Assembly (NCBI GenBank): GCA_916613615.1 | Contig: OU744726.1 | Coordinates: 64,310,987-64,374,986, forward strand | DNA: 64,000 bases | From: Steromphala cineraria | Taxonomy: Eukaryota > Mollusca > Gastropoda > Trochida > Trochidae | Direction: 5' to 3' | Shown here: in pieces, positions 20,641 through 32,237 of the stretch | How the letters are laid out: each line of letters opens with the position of its first letter | Position numbering within the stretch: position 1 is the stretch's first letter | Made by a program: the position numbers and the translations under genes | The notes under the pieces: model-generated | Seen by the model: the letters and a program-made list of their open reading frames with translations, nothing else | Database searches by the model: none | Told to the model about the DNA's origin: nothing

Positions 20641-22450
20641 AACCCATAAGCCTCTCAGTTATCGAGGTGGCCTTGTCTCGTTATCCGAACCCTTTCACAA
20701 AAATTGTAGTTTGAGAAGCTGTAAATCCTCTTTTATTTTTCTCCTTTCAATAATTCATGGACATGCTGATTAAAACCTTCTCTGACATTTTATGGTTGTC
20801 TTTTCTATTGGAGTTAAAAGTTAATTATTGGTTATTATGTTCTTAGACTATCATCTTACAGTTGTGAAACACAGGATATATTCCATCGACAAAACACCAG
20901 CGTTTTCAAAATAATGGTGCTCAAGATGTCATCCTTCATACCATGATCAATGTGGACTAATTGAATGCATATATGATTTTATGAAATTAATCTGATATTT
21001 TACTAGATGACGTTTATCTACCACTACTCAATATTTAGAGGTGTTTTGTTTATGTAGTAAGAAGTAGGTCTCTACCTTATGATCAATGCCCTGCACTTGC
21101 TTGTGAAGCTGAGAGAGGCATAGAATCTTTATGTACCTTTGTACTTGTTTAAATATTCCAAGGGATATTCTCTACCAAATTAAGGAATATTAGCGAAATG
21201 ATTGTTTTGCAGTGGTCATTCTAGATGAACTCTATTCTCTTTCTCATCCATGAGAAAATTTCTTCCTTATCTAGTTTCCGTACCCTTGTCACTCTGTGGT
21301 TTTGGAAGGGAGAAGGGTTTATCTAGGTTCCTGTTTTAAAATACATCAAGCCTTCCCAATCTTCCCTTGTTGACTGACCCCGCTCGTTAAAGTAGTGACC
21401 CTCGATAAACTTCACGTGGAGAGGACGGATTGAATTAAGGACACACTTCAGACATCTTTTATTTCCCTTATTTCATGATTACTTATAAGGGTCAGTGTAC
21501 ACTGAGGTTCTCCAGGCCTCAGTCTTGAAAGCTTGATGATAGCGGCTAATTCAGATGGATGCTTAGATACTGAGAAGTGAAACATGGGTAAATAAATTAT
21601 ATACTTCAAACAATTTATTTAGTTTTTGTCCAACTCTTGAAGTCTTCTTCTTTTAACGTTTTTGATGCTTCAAAGACTTAACACTTGAAGTGCTGATGAG
21701 TTCGTTAGAAATTGCGTCCTGGCTTTTAGAAGCTTAAGTATAAGTCCTTCAATTGATGTATTTGTAAGCTATAATGTTTTGAAGAATGGAAGAATTTGGT
21801 AAAAGATGATTAACTTAGACACTTTCTCACACTTTTGAAATTAAGACATGAAACCTGAAAAAAATTATTCTTGCAAAAGTGATCATAAAGCATGTTAGCT
21901 CTCAACAAAGTCAAAACCTTAACTGCCAAGGTCCAGCTCTTGTGGAATATAATCATAATCATACTTTTGTAGAAGACATTTTGACATTTTGGACCCTGAG
22001 GTAATGTAAAACCCTAAATGACGAATTTAGTAAGCAAGTTGTTGTTTATCCCCGCTTGGGCAATATTTCAACCATTAGCCCTGGCATTTAAAAAGAAAAT
22101 AAATATCAAATTTCTTGATTATTTGATTATCTTTAAGCATTATTTCCTTATCCTATACAACTATATATCATCCAATACTGACATGACAAACTTATTTGAA
22201 CATTAGAATGACAGCGTTTCCTGTTGACTTGACTTTATGCCCCATTTCTCAGTGTATAGATTCAGCTATTGTAACTGATTGCCTCACTTCACATTGACCT
22301 GACCTTTTATCTGGCAGTGACATGGTTCACCTTCCACATTGGAGACCATGACCTAACAGAAAGCATTCATTCTGCAATGCAGGACCCCTATGGTCACATC
22401 TAGTAATTGTTTGACCTGGCCAGAGTTGAACTTCAGTCAGGATGCTAAGA
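20640..22450. other. Non-coding DNA, no feature seen
   Basis: No repeat, RNA gene or exon signature was recognised. Confidence 0.45.
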
Positions 22451-22469
22451 GCTAACCTGCACAAAACTC

Positions 22470-22636
22470 TACATCTGGTCTACCCTTGGCCTACCCTTGG
22501 CCTGCACAGTCCTACATCTTGCCTACCCTTGGCCTACCCTTAACCTGCACAATCCTACATCTGGCCTACCCTGGGCCTACCCTTGGCCTACCCTTAACCT
22601 GCACAGTCCTACATCTGGCCTACCCTGGGCCTACCC
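22470..22636. repeat. Minisatellite of 'ggcctaccct' units
   Basis: Subunits of about 12 bp (cctacccttgg) are grouped into higher-order copies of 40-60 bp ending 'cctgcaca(g/a)tcctacatct'. Three higher-order copies are visible. The open + frame across it (22486-22668) is a by-product of the repeat. Confidence 0.9.
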
Positions 22637-22639
22637 TTA

Positions 22640-23015
22640 CCATGGTAATTGATAAGTTTTGTTTGTAGCCATTTGTTGGCTTAACCAGAGGGGGATGCAC
22701 CAAACCAAAGAGAGTTCCAAATGTAGTCAATGTTGAGTCTTTTACTTGATGAATTTTGTAATTAAACATCTTTTTCTACCTTCTCTATAAATTTATTAAG
22801 CCAATTGGCCAATTGTCCCGTTGAAACATAACTTTTTAACAAGATATTCTTTTAATATTTATGCAAGCGACTACAATAAGGCACACCTTTACCTAAACAT
22901 AAAAATGATGCTTATCAAGGAGTTGACTGATTCAATTTAACTGCCCAACAAACATGCTGTAGTAGATGGACATTAAGTTGAACTATGATCCTGAGGAGTT
23001 GAACAGTTGTAACCA
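22640..23015. other. Non-coding DNA, no feature seen
   Basis: Unique sequence without recognisable signals. Confidence 0.4.
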
Positions 23016-23019
23016 TAGG

Positions 23020-23460
23020 AGATGACCCACCTCATCAGCAATACAAAGATGAAACATCTCAACTCTGAGAAATTGATCTATGATCTCCAATATCAGAATT
23101 GCCCTTATGTTTTGTCCCAATTAGACGGACGGTCCAGAGTCGGCCCCTAAGTGATGACCCACCCTCATCATTGAGATGACTCCTGTCAAGGTCCCTCAGA
23201 AGTCAATGGTGTTGGTCACATTTGACTCGCCTTCCTCCAAATCCTGTCTCCAGGCAAGCCCAACAGATGTGCTGGTATAAGCTCAGCAATCCCAGGGGAG
23301 CGTTTTGTCCCTTTATAGTTGTTAGTGTGACAGGCCCTCCCCAACTGGCCCCTGCTTCATCATTGTCAAACCATTACCATGCTGAAGAGTCCGCGATGGT
23401 CCCTTAATAGGGACATACTTGATGATCAGGGGTTAACTGCCCTATTTGCTAATATCGGAG
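23020..23460. promoter_or_regulatory. Candidate conserved non-coding element
   Basis: A GC-richer, complex stretch. It contains a diverged duplicate of 'gatgacccacc(c)tcatca' (23022 and 23153) and a small hairpin GGTCCCTTAATAGGGAC at 23399-23415. The + strand is open for 61 codons at 23222, but there is no domain. Function unknown. Confidence 0.22.
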
Positions 23461-24290
23461 GTTAGAGATCACAAGCAAACAGGGACTTCGGTACTCTAAG
23501 AAATTGTCATGATCGGTTAAGATGACTCAGTAATGCCATTACAACTACTGCATATTTCGGTTTATCCTACTAATGAATTGGAAATAGGATTCATATTTTC
23601 TCATTTTCTATATAAATACCTCATTTTGATTTATCGAGGTTGTCAGAATATGAAATATTATATTGATTTTGAATTAGTGAAGGATAATTCTACCATAGAA
23701 TTATGATGATAATCATAAATTCTCTTGTTGCAGAGATCACAAATAATAGAAAAGGTTACCATGACTACCCCTTTTGGCCAAAAATGCCTTTATTATATCA
23801 GTGTCATCGATAACTTACTGTGTTGATAATGTATTGAGTGAAAAGATGAATAAAGTATCTTTGGATAGCCTTCAAGTCCATGCCCTGTAGCACTATGGTG
23901 TCATGAGGTTTTGGTTTATCTTTAATCATACCTCGAATAACAAAATTGGAATTTCTTCAAAACCGTGTATTATAGCACCAATGTTGAATGAACTATCTTG
24001 GTTCCAGTCAAGACTTTATATTGAAGCAATTATCATTTCGCTTTATTATAACTTTATGCTTACTCCTTCGTCATGATGTAGGAAATAACAGAACAGGATT
24101 TCTTAAATACCTTGTATTGTAGCTATAAAAGTTGAATAAACTATCTTGATGCATAAAACACGAGAGATGAAACCTGCATGTGACTGTCATGCACAACGAG
24201 ATCCTGCGTATTTGTCATGTAATCATATGCCTCATGCAATGTGTCCAGAGTAATTTTCATGGCACAGGATAAGCCAGCTTAGCAATGCTA
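23460..24290. other. AT-rich non-coding DNA
   Basis: No feature seen. Confidence 0.45.
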
Positions 24291-24389
24291 ATCAGGTGCC
24301 TAACTCGACGTCAAGTGTCATATTAGCAACTGTTTTTCATAAATCCAAATCAGAATTGACGTTTATGAGTCAGATCGGTGCAGCATATC

Positions 24390-24423
24390 GGAACAAGGAA
24401 CAAGGAACAAGGAACAAGGAACC
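24390..24423. repeat. (GGAACAA)n heptamer microsatellite
   Basis: Almost five uninterrupted 7-bp units, breaking at 'ggaaccg'. Confidence 0.92.
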
Positions 24424-24660
24424 GTGTCAGGATCTCTTAGCACCGTCCATTGTCTGGAGACGGTTGGTTCCTGGAGGAGGACAGAGTGGATAGATTTAAT
24501 TACAAGGAGGCCACCATTAACTCCATTGTTTCTTCATCAGGAACTATTGTTAGGAGGGGATCGGGAAGATGTCGCTGATGCCATTACAATTTTTCCGTCG
24601 TCAGAGGAAAAGATTTAGAGAGCGAGAGCTTTAAGCACAGTTCATTCTGGCCACAAATGA
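24424..24660. promoter_or_regulatory. Candidate conserved non-coding element
   Basis: A GC-richer segment with a SOX-like CATTGTTT (about 24525) next to 'ttaattacaagg' and 'ccattaactcc' homeodomain-like cores, and CpGs near 24595. Both overlapping + frames appear non-coding. Confidence 0.25.
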
Positions 24661-26560
24661 ATTGAAGATTTGTAAGAATTATGATATTAAGCCGAGATAT
24701 TTTCAAATCCTCTCATTTTATTGGACGAGTGAATTAGGCCATGCCTCGTATTGGACATCTCTTTGATACCCTGTCAAATGCACATTGCTATTGAATCTTT
24801 AAAAAGGTTCTCAATGATAAGGTAATGGAAGGTCAAGAACAAACAGACGATGTCACCAATCCGTCAGACAAAGATCGTGATGCAGACAGCTCCGAAATTA
24901 TTTCTTTGTTGTGTTTTCCTGAACGTTGACCTTGTTTCATTATATGATTGCGAAGAATTTGAGATCGGTGATAAGGGTTTCATCTGCAATGAAGATCTAA
25001 TGTTGTTCCGGTAAAATGTTTTTTCAAATTTATGGCGAGGAAATCAAGGTCATTGACATCATTTCGGAGGGACATGAATGTTTTTTTAGATAAATTGTGG
25101 TTGGCTTTTAACCTTTAATTTTAAAATGATTTTGTTAAATGATAAGAATTTGATGTGTTTGTATGAGGTAAAAGCTTTTGAATATTAATGTGTATTGAAA
25201 ACTATCGGTAATCAAGATTACAGATCAGAGACGTTAGTATCATCAAAGATCTTTTTAACACATTTTTGGTTATCATTTTGCTTACTCTGAATTTAGATGA
25301 CTGATTGAATAATTTTACTTGTCAAAGAAAACAATGGTTTGTAGCTGAATATTTTAAACATTTATAGTGATTTTCAGTCTTTTATTGATTGTGTGATAAG
25401 ATTGTTTGTGATCTAAGAAACAGTTCGTTGTCAATACTCAGTTTTGAGCAACTGTAATAAGTGTCATTTTAAATGAAAAACAACAATTTCTAAACAGTTT
25501 ACCTTAATAAAAAAAACTGACAATTTATGACATTTGAGGCTATATAAGGATTGATTATCTTTTATTTTTCTCTATGGAATTATCCATAAGATTATTTGCA
25601 ACTATTAGGACCAATCATTTTCCTAAAAAGCTTTCTAAGGAGTTAATCTTGTAAAAATTGACATTCTAAGACATTATAATTTGTCCTCTTTGTCACAGAA
25701 ATTCCCCGTTGTTGGCCGTATATTGAACAAACACTTCAAGTTAGGTAATTGGTTGCTAGTTGAGCTCTTATATCCTCTATAGAAGTTTTCAGAAGGAAAG
25801 ATAAAAAGTGACATTCTATGGCAGCCATTTTGTTTGAGAATTCTTGTCAGGTTGGCGGGAATAGGACTTATTAAAAGTGTCATCTCTTTAGACAAATTTA
25901 ATGGAAGGAAAACACTTTTCTTTTGAAATTGTTAACTGACGTCTCATATAACTGACAATCAAGGCCGCTGCTTTGAAGAAAGAACAGTTATTTTCTCGCA
26001 ACAATTTTCTTGTCATTAATGATTTTAGTAATCCATCTAATTTTGATATTATATGTAATTTGCTTGGATACAAAAATAAAATTACCTTCCATTGACATTT
26101 AATCAATATTAATGACGTTTAAGCCAATTGCTCTAATATCTTTAAAAGCATATTTCTTAAAACGGTTTTATCATGTTTTGTGATTCTAAGAATTTAATCA
26201 ATTATGTTGGTTATGCGTTTCAAAATCTCTTAAGTTAATGAAATATTTTGGTAACAAAACACGGCATTGTATCCAAGATTTATCCTTTTAATGTCATTCT
26301 ATCAAAAACCTGATTTCTCTTGTGTATTCCGTCTTAACAGAGTTTTACCATACCTCGGAAACATAACTGACAATTTACAAACTGAAATAGTCTTAGATTA
26401 CCATATTTCCCCTACTTTTGCTTCCTCACTGCATCGGACTGTCACTTTTTCTGGAAAAGACAATTATTCTTGATCAGGAGAAGTCGCCGTCTTCACGAGT
26501 GATCATGTACAATGCTTAGAGCCTGAAACTAAAAACTCTCAACAATCTTTCGTGGCAGGA
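24660..26560. other. AT-rich non-coding DNA
   Basis: No repeat, exon or RNA seen. Short minus-strand frames at 25674-26106 have no recognisable content. Confidence 0.45.
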
Positions 26561-26569
26561 CTGAATTCA

Positions 26570-27010
26570 TCATCATCCACTTTTCTTTGAATCGTCAGTG
26601 TCAGAATAAAAAACTGTCCATTTATAAATGGCGCTTTTGTTACAGAGGGAATATTATCTTATTTCTTCAATTGAACCGTGTCAGAATCCATTTATAAATG
26701 ACTAGAGGGTTTCTAAAGGAGTATCACCTTATTTTTTCAATTGGTTGGTGAGAAAATAAAGAGAATCTATTTATGAAGTACAGAGTGAATCGGCTCATTT
26801 CTTTAGAAGACGGTTCATTCATCAATGACTTTTGTATTACAGAGGGAATATTATTATTTCTTCAAATGAACCTTGTTAAAATATTTTAAAAATCCATCAT
26901 GAAAAACTACTTGTCCTTTACAATGAGTGTATCACCTGATTTTTACAAGTGGTTATTATAAAGATAAAAAGATTAAACTTTAAATGACTTTATTTTACAA
27001 CGGAAATATA
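26570..27010. repeat. Degenerate ~70-80-bp tandem repeat
   Basis: Five or six diverged units share 'acagagggaatatta', then 'ttatttcttcaattgaacc', then 'aatccatttataaatga'. Best-matching copies are at about 26641 and 26837; intermediate copies (about 26705, 26769) are more worn. Confidence 0.7.
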
Positions 27011-27019
27011 ACTTATATC

Positions 27020-28150
27020 TAAAAAAAAATTACATATCCATTGAAAATAATTTACACCCCCTGCCTCCTAAAGTTAAAGTTTCAAGTCAATAAAAATAAT
27101 GTTAGATAACAATACATCAACCCCCCCTTTAAAAAATCCTGGATCCGCCACTGACCTCAATTCTTTATAACCCCTTGGTAGAATATGTAATATCAGTAAT
27201 AAAGTAATAGGTTTTATCAACATATTTCACATAAAAATTATCTATATGTAAATAACAATTGAAAATAGAAGTAATATCACATGTATTTCCAAGCTGTCAA
27301 TTTCACAATTATGATAGCCATTTTTTTCCAGAGACTAATTTTACTGAGGGGATATATCCTCTTTGTTTCATTGTTGGCAACAGCAGTTATGAACGTGCAT
27401 GTTTATCTATCATTGTTCATATGTCATGATTTTGATGAACATGTGCTTCATTATATATGATGGTTGATTATATTATGCGAGAAAAACAATGTAATAATGT
27501 AAAAATGTAACATTTGGTTATGATAGCTGCTTATAATATAAAAGAGAATGTAAAAGTGTAGCATTTGGTGAAAATGTAAGGAAAATATTTATCATAATTT
27601 TGTTATCTGTCAATAATATTGTATTAATAACTCAAGAACATAGCACACTGACTTAAATCAGCTTTTTTATTTCAAATATTCATTAAAGTAAAGATTGATA
27701 ATTGCTTTTGATAATCATTTCATAAATATGATTTTAGTTCATATGTCTTTGCTAATATCAGTGTATAAAATAGATTGGAAACCTAGCCTGTCCTGAAAAT
27801 TAATTGGTCAATTCCTAAGGGGAAAATAAAGAAAATGTTCGAAAAGTTACCAGTCCTGACCAAAAAGTAGCCAGTGGACGGGCTATATTTTAAACACTGC
27901 GAATATACTCAACTACAAAAGGTTTCAATATTCAATTCCAAAGCAGCATATACATCATGATATTTCCATGAGTTTTGTAGAATTCCTTAGACTTCCTGAC
28001 ATTAAGTGGTGACATGTCATACATCTTCTACAGTCAATACTTGCACATAGGGATCAGAGTTGATGCAAAATAGCGTCATAAAGTCAGCTTCTGACGATGC
28101 AAGATGCATGAAATGATAGATAACTCTTCAAATCTTCATCCGAGAAGAGA
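27020..28150. other. AT-rich DNA with a transposon-like fragment near 27.1 kb
   Basis: 'aaaaaatcctggatccgccactgac' at about 27131-27155 is a phrase often seen in dispersed animal repeats (remembered, not searched). The rest is AT-rich without features. Confidence 0.35.
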
Positions 28151-28177
28151 TAAATATTTGTCTTCTTCTTCTTGCAG

Positions 28178-28224
28178 ATGCTGTGAATGCTTACAGGTGC
28201 TCAACTAGAGGAAGAAGTATTTAT
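28178..28224 (+). CDS. Possible 47-nt mini-exon or poison exon
   Basis: A strong acceptor (TCTTCTTCTTCTTGCAG ending at 28177) and a strong donor (GTAAGTGT at 28225) bound 47 nt. One phase is fully open and reads AVNAYRCSTRGRSIY. If joined to the candidate exon ending at 8877 (phase 2) it would instead read RCCECLQVLN and stop, as a poison or alternative terminal exon would. I recognise no domain. Splice-site quality is the only evidence. Confidence 0.28.
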
Positions 28225-28361
28225 GTAAGTGTATAACATTGTTGTTCTTCTTATACGCGGCAATATTTCCTGCTGTCCTCACGTGTTTAGCACATCACGT
28301 ATAAACCAAGAACCACTAAATCTCGTCTTGGTGTGAAATCATTCCAACAGCTGCCATTCCT

Positions 28362-28553
28362 TATGAGAAATCTTTCTTAAGGAAGAAGTCATTTGATGAT
28401 GTGTATTTATGAATCCAAATTCATATTCATTGTCAGATAAATATTGTTTTTCTTACTCTGAGAAATCTTGTCGTAGGAAGCGCTCATTTGAAGTGGATTT
28501 ATGAGTCTAAATTCATATTCATTGTCAGATAAATATTATCTTTCTTTGTCCGA
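28362..28553. repeat. 98-bp tandem duplication
   Basis: Two copies start at about 28362 and 28460 and share 'tgagaaatct', 'catttgatg', 'tttatga.tc.aaattcatattcattgtcagataaatatt'. The last 28 bases are almost identical. Confidence 0.88.
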
Positions 28554-29150
28554 TTACCAGTTTTATCCAAACACTGTTCCTCTGTGATTGTTGATGTAAA
28601 AGCGTGAAGGTACTGTGCATAGGATATGTTATGGATGATGTTTAGACAAAGGAGGAAGACTAATATTTATTTCAAGATATACCAGGAATGTTGTATTTTC
28701 TTTCTGACTTGAATACAACAAGAAGTAGATAAATAGGTTCAAGTTTATTTTTCCAAGACAAATGTATGTCAGCTGTTAGTTTTATTTCCTTTTTGAAGTT
28801 TCCCCTGTTGTATGTTCTTCACTGTTTTCCTTACACAAAAGCTATACACACTTGACACCCTTGCGTCAAAAGGTTTTTAAGCAATCGTTTTCATCAGAGT
28901 ATTTTAACCTGAAGCACTGTTCATCGGGTACTTAATGGGTTTTTAGTGTGGCAATGACTGCTCATGTAGAGTGCGATTTTTATGATTATTAATGGCTTTC
29001 CTTAGAGTTTTAAAGTTCTATTGGTAAGAATTACCATTGGCTATCTTAGTGGTAAGTGGGCTTTGGCGTTTTCGTTTTCTTTCTTAACTTTGATGATCAT
29101 GAAGTTTATGCAATATTTTTTTCTTTTGCATAAAGATAAATAAATTACTG
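28554..29150. other. Non-coding DNA, no feature seen
   Basis: Unique AT-rich sequence. Confidence 0.45.
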
Positions 29151-29154
29151 ATAT

Positions 29155-29208
29155 ATCATCATCATCATCACCATCATCGTCATTGTCATCGTCATCATCA
29201 TCATCATT

Positions 29209-29245
<37 letters not shown>

Positions 29246-29289
29246 CCATCATCACCATCACCATCATCAGCAGCATCTTCATTATCATT

Positions 29290-29323
<34 letters not shown>

Positions 29324-29412
29324 TCACCATCATCACCATCACCATCATCAGCAGCATCTTCATTATCATTATCATTATCGTCATCATTATCATCATCATC
29401 ATCATCATCATC
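29155..29412. repeat. (ATC)n microsatellite with an 81-bp internal duplication
   Basis: A trinucleotide (TCA)n tract in which an 81-bp block ('caccatcatcagcagcatct', then 'tcattatcattatcattatcg') is present twice (core at about 29268 and 29349). It is open in all three phases, giving apparent poly-Ser, poly-Met/Ile and poly-Asp frames of 95-142 codons. These are artefacts of the repeat; no flanking exon or domain supports a protein. Confidence 0.95.
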
Positions 29413-29936
29413 AGATGATAAAAAAAAATCATATTTACAAAATGATCTACATGACTGTGGTTTTAACAATATTAATTTGTTCCAACATTATAGCATCTAA
29501 ACATGAATAATGATCTATGTTGACATGTTTGACAATCCTGAGTATATTTATAAGGAGAAACAGGTGGTGATCCTAAATCCCCTAAATTATCTTCATTTGA
29601 ATAAAAGGGACCCCTGTGGCATTTGCTTGACATTTCACTGCAGTCATTTATATGTCATTTACATTACATTATGCATTAAAAAGCCATAAATTTTAATCTT
29701 AATTTTAAGAGTATTGATTATTAATGATTTCATTATTATTAATTAGTTGAAAATGCTTTTAAAAGGAGTTGACCTTGATTTATCAGGGGGCCCATTAGTG
29801 AAGAACTGCAGATCTCATTTGATGGAGTTTGAAAAATGTAAAGGAGAAAATTTTGTCAGTGATTTATTTTTTTTGTCAAGAGTTATCTTGTATGAAATAT
29901 TCAAATTTCTGTACTTCAAATACCAAGGAAGATGAA

Positions 29937-30002
29937 TTCTGGTGCAGTGGTGAGTGTGTTAGACATTCGGTGAAGAAGTCTGGTGTTCAAATCCTTCCAG
30001 AA
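29937..30002 (+). mobile_element. tRNA-derived SINE head or tRNA pseudogene
   Basis: TTCTGG at 29937 pairs with CCAGAA at 29997-30002 as an acceptor stem. TGGTGCAGTGG at 29940-29950 is a good pol III A-box, and GTTCAAATCC at 29985-29994 is a good B-box. The middle arm is not a proper anticodon stem, and there is no terminal CCA. An A-rich stretch (aataaaaaatgg) follows at 30011. It fits a tRNA-derived SINE or a dead tRNA copy better than a functional tRNA. Confidence 0.55.
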
Positions 30003-30009
30003 CCTTCAC

Positions 30010-30620
30010 AATAAAAAATGGTTTTAGATGTATAAAAGTTCTCTTCCAGACAAGATTTTGAAAGGAGTGCTACTGGTTTACATCCAGATAATGTTTGCAG
30101 GTTTCACTGTTTTCCATAAACCAAATTGTGTTGCAGGTTCTCATCCTGCTATATCGTTAACAATCATAATATATTTGTTTAGTTTTGAGGGTGGCCCTAG
30201 GAAAAAAGTTTGCCAAAAATAGTGATGAATGTTGTTTGGTCTCAAGTTATTTTTTTTCCCTACAAGTGATAATTACATACACCCATGAATTAGATTGGTT
30301 TCCTGTCAGTATAAGGAAGTTATGAAGGCGGTATCTCATGGCAAGCACGTCATATTTCCTTCGTTTATAATCAGGGTTTGGTCGTTAGAAGATCCAATTT
30401 CAGTGCAAGACCTGCCGTTGCTTAAGAATGTTTGTCTGGAATTTCAGCACACGTTGCATCATCTTTGGTTGACATATTTTGGGGTTTGATGAGGTTACAT
30501 TTCGAAAATTGAAGAGGAAAAACAAAATAATGAAAATTATTCGAAATAATAATGTACTTGTACAACCAATTTCTAGAATGATGGAGGACATTTTGTAACT
30601 TTTTTAACTGTAAGTGCATA
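30010..30620. other. Non-coding DNA, no feature seen
   Basis: Several overlapping short frames on both strands, none with recognisable content. Confidence 0.4.
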
Positions 30621-30626
30621 ACGAAA

Positions 30627-30788
30627 AGTGTTGTTTTTAGAGGGGGGTCCTGGGGACATTAACCCACCCTTTTGGCTTGGTGTCCCCTAGAATTTTGAAA
30701 AGCAGGATACATTTACTATTGCAAGGGGTCCCAATAGCTCAGAATAGGCCAAAATGACCCCCTCAGCTGATCACCTAGGAACAACACT
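30627..30788. mobile_element. Possible 162-bp inverted-repeat-ended element
   Basis: AGTGTTGTT at 30627-30635 is inverted as AACAACACT at 30780-30788. Inside, AGGGGGGTC (about 30641) is mirrored by GACCCCCT (about 30756-30763) after an offset. A target duplication is not clear. The inside is GC-richer than the flanks and has no ORF. It may be a worn MITE. Confidence 0.4.
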
Positions 30789-31007
30789 GAAGAATAAGGA
30801 AAGAAGGCAGGGCTCTAGATAAGAGTGACATATCACCACCCTTCCTTTACAAGCCTTGCTGCCTCCTACTGCTCTGATAGCCGAACCATGTGGTCGCCAT
30901 TACCCATGCCAAAGGGGTAAAAAATAACATCAATGATGTGTCAGTGAAATGGTTTCTTTTAGAAGGGTCTTGTTGTGCTATAATTTGGTGTAATGTTATG
31001 GTCTCTC

Positions 31008-31800
31008 GAGCAGTAGGGGGTTAATGGGGCACGAGACTCCGTCCAGGTATTTAAGGGAGAGAGTGGTTTGATGTTGACAGTTAGCAATGGCAGTAACACT
31101 TAGATCTTAAAGTTTTTAGGTGTATCTTGATAAATTTGAAAGGTCAAAGTTTTCATAATGAATATTTCTATAAATGTTTATTTATTTATTAAAGTGTCAC
31201 AAGAATTAGCTATGCTTGAAAGTCAATGTTTGTTTAACACATTTGAACATAACACATATTTTATGGGTTCAGTTTGGCTCCAAACACATTCTGAATCTCG
31301 TTAAGAGTATGAACGTTATGAATTGTATCTTATTGTAAGGTATGAAGAATGGATAAGGAGTTGATTGTATCATTTATCAAATACCTCTTTTTGCTCTTAT
31401 GTCTTTGAATGGCATTCAGAAGTGGTAGACATTGGAAGATCAAGATTTTCTACATAACTGCTTGATTATGAAAATCACTACATTGCACTCAATTCTTACT
31501 CATGCATCTGGTGGCATCTAATGTTTTAATGACGACATGTTTGATGCTTTGGACTCAAAATATTTTACCGTTATGTTCTAGTGTTCGAGTGCCTTATTTT
31601 ATGATGATATAAACTGATCACCAGCAGGGGGTAAATAGATAGCTTTAAGACACCTATCTATCTGCCTTCATCTGCCATTTTGAATAAAAAAAAGTTCCCC
31701 AATAGGACTTTTCCTTTAAATTTGCAATGATATGAACTGATCTACGAAGGGGGTAAATAGAGCATGTAGGTCTGACCAGGTATTTAGGAGAGGAGCATGT
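31008..31800. repeat. Dispersed duplicate of a ~55-bp block
   Basis: 'agtagggggttaat...ccaggtatttaagggagagag' at about 31010-31064 resembles 'gaagggggtaaatag...accaggtatttaggagagga' at about 31746-31796, with a fragment 'gcagggggtaaatag' at 31625. A small inverted repeat ATAGATAG/CTATCTAT lies at about 31636-31663. Confidence 0.5.
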
Positions 31801-31944
31801 AGGTGTCATTAGCACTGGCCGAGAACTTACTGCCTTGTGCCAAGTGATTTAGCGGCGCTGTTGCATTAACTATCTACGACTCTTTGATGTTGGGTGCAGT
31901 TAAAGGAGCATAAAGGACATGCTCTATAACTTGTATATTGCTGC

Positions 31945-32218
31945 ACAACGATCCTTCATTGCTCGGTATGATTGTCTATTTGTGTATGATCTGTACAGAC
32001 TTATATATGATTTTATCGCCCCTGAAATGTGATTTTATCGCTGTATATGAGCTTTCATTGATCAGTAAAGACTGCCGTTGATGTTCTGAGATAGGATTTC
32101 ATTGCTGTATATGATCGTCCATTCGTGTATGATCTCTCATTGGTCAGTTTTGATTGCTTTTGGAGCTCTAAAAATGGTTTATATGATCTTTGATAGGTCT
32201 GTATATGGTCTGTATATT
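31945..32218. repeat. Degenerate 'tgtatatgatctttcattg' tandem repeat
   Basis: About eight diverged short units of the form 'gtatatgat(c/t)t.tcattg.tc.gta' fill the segment immediately left of the inverted-repeat element at 32238. Confidence 0.6.
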
Positions 32219-32237
32219 ATGTCTGCTAATGGGTATA

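Noticed and set aside
22486..22668. 60-codon frame with repeated LAYPGPTL-type peptide
   Set aside because: It is the translation of a minisatellite.
27131..27155. 'cctggatccgccactga' phrase
   Set aside because: Familiar from dispersed repeats, but too short to assign boundaries or a family.
29041..29500. Poly-Asp, poly-Met/Ile and poly-Ser reading frames of 95-142 codons
   Set aside because: They are translations of an (ATC)n microsatellite in three phases; there is no non-repetitive domain or splice support.
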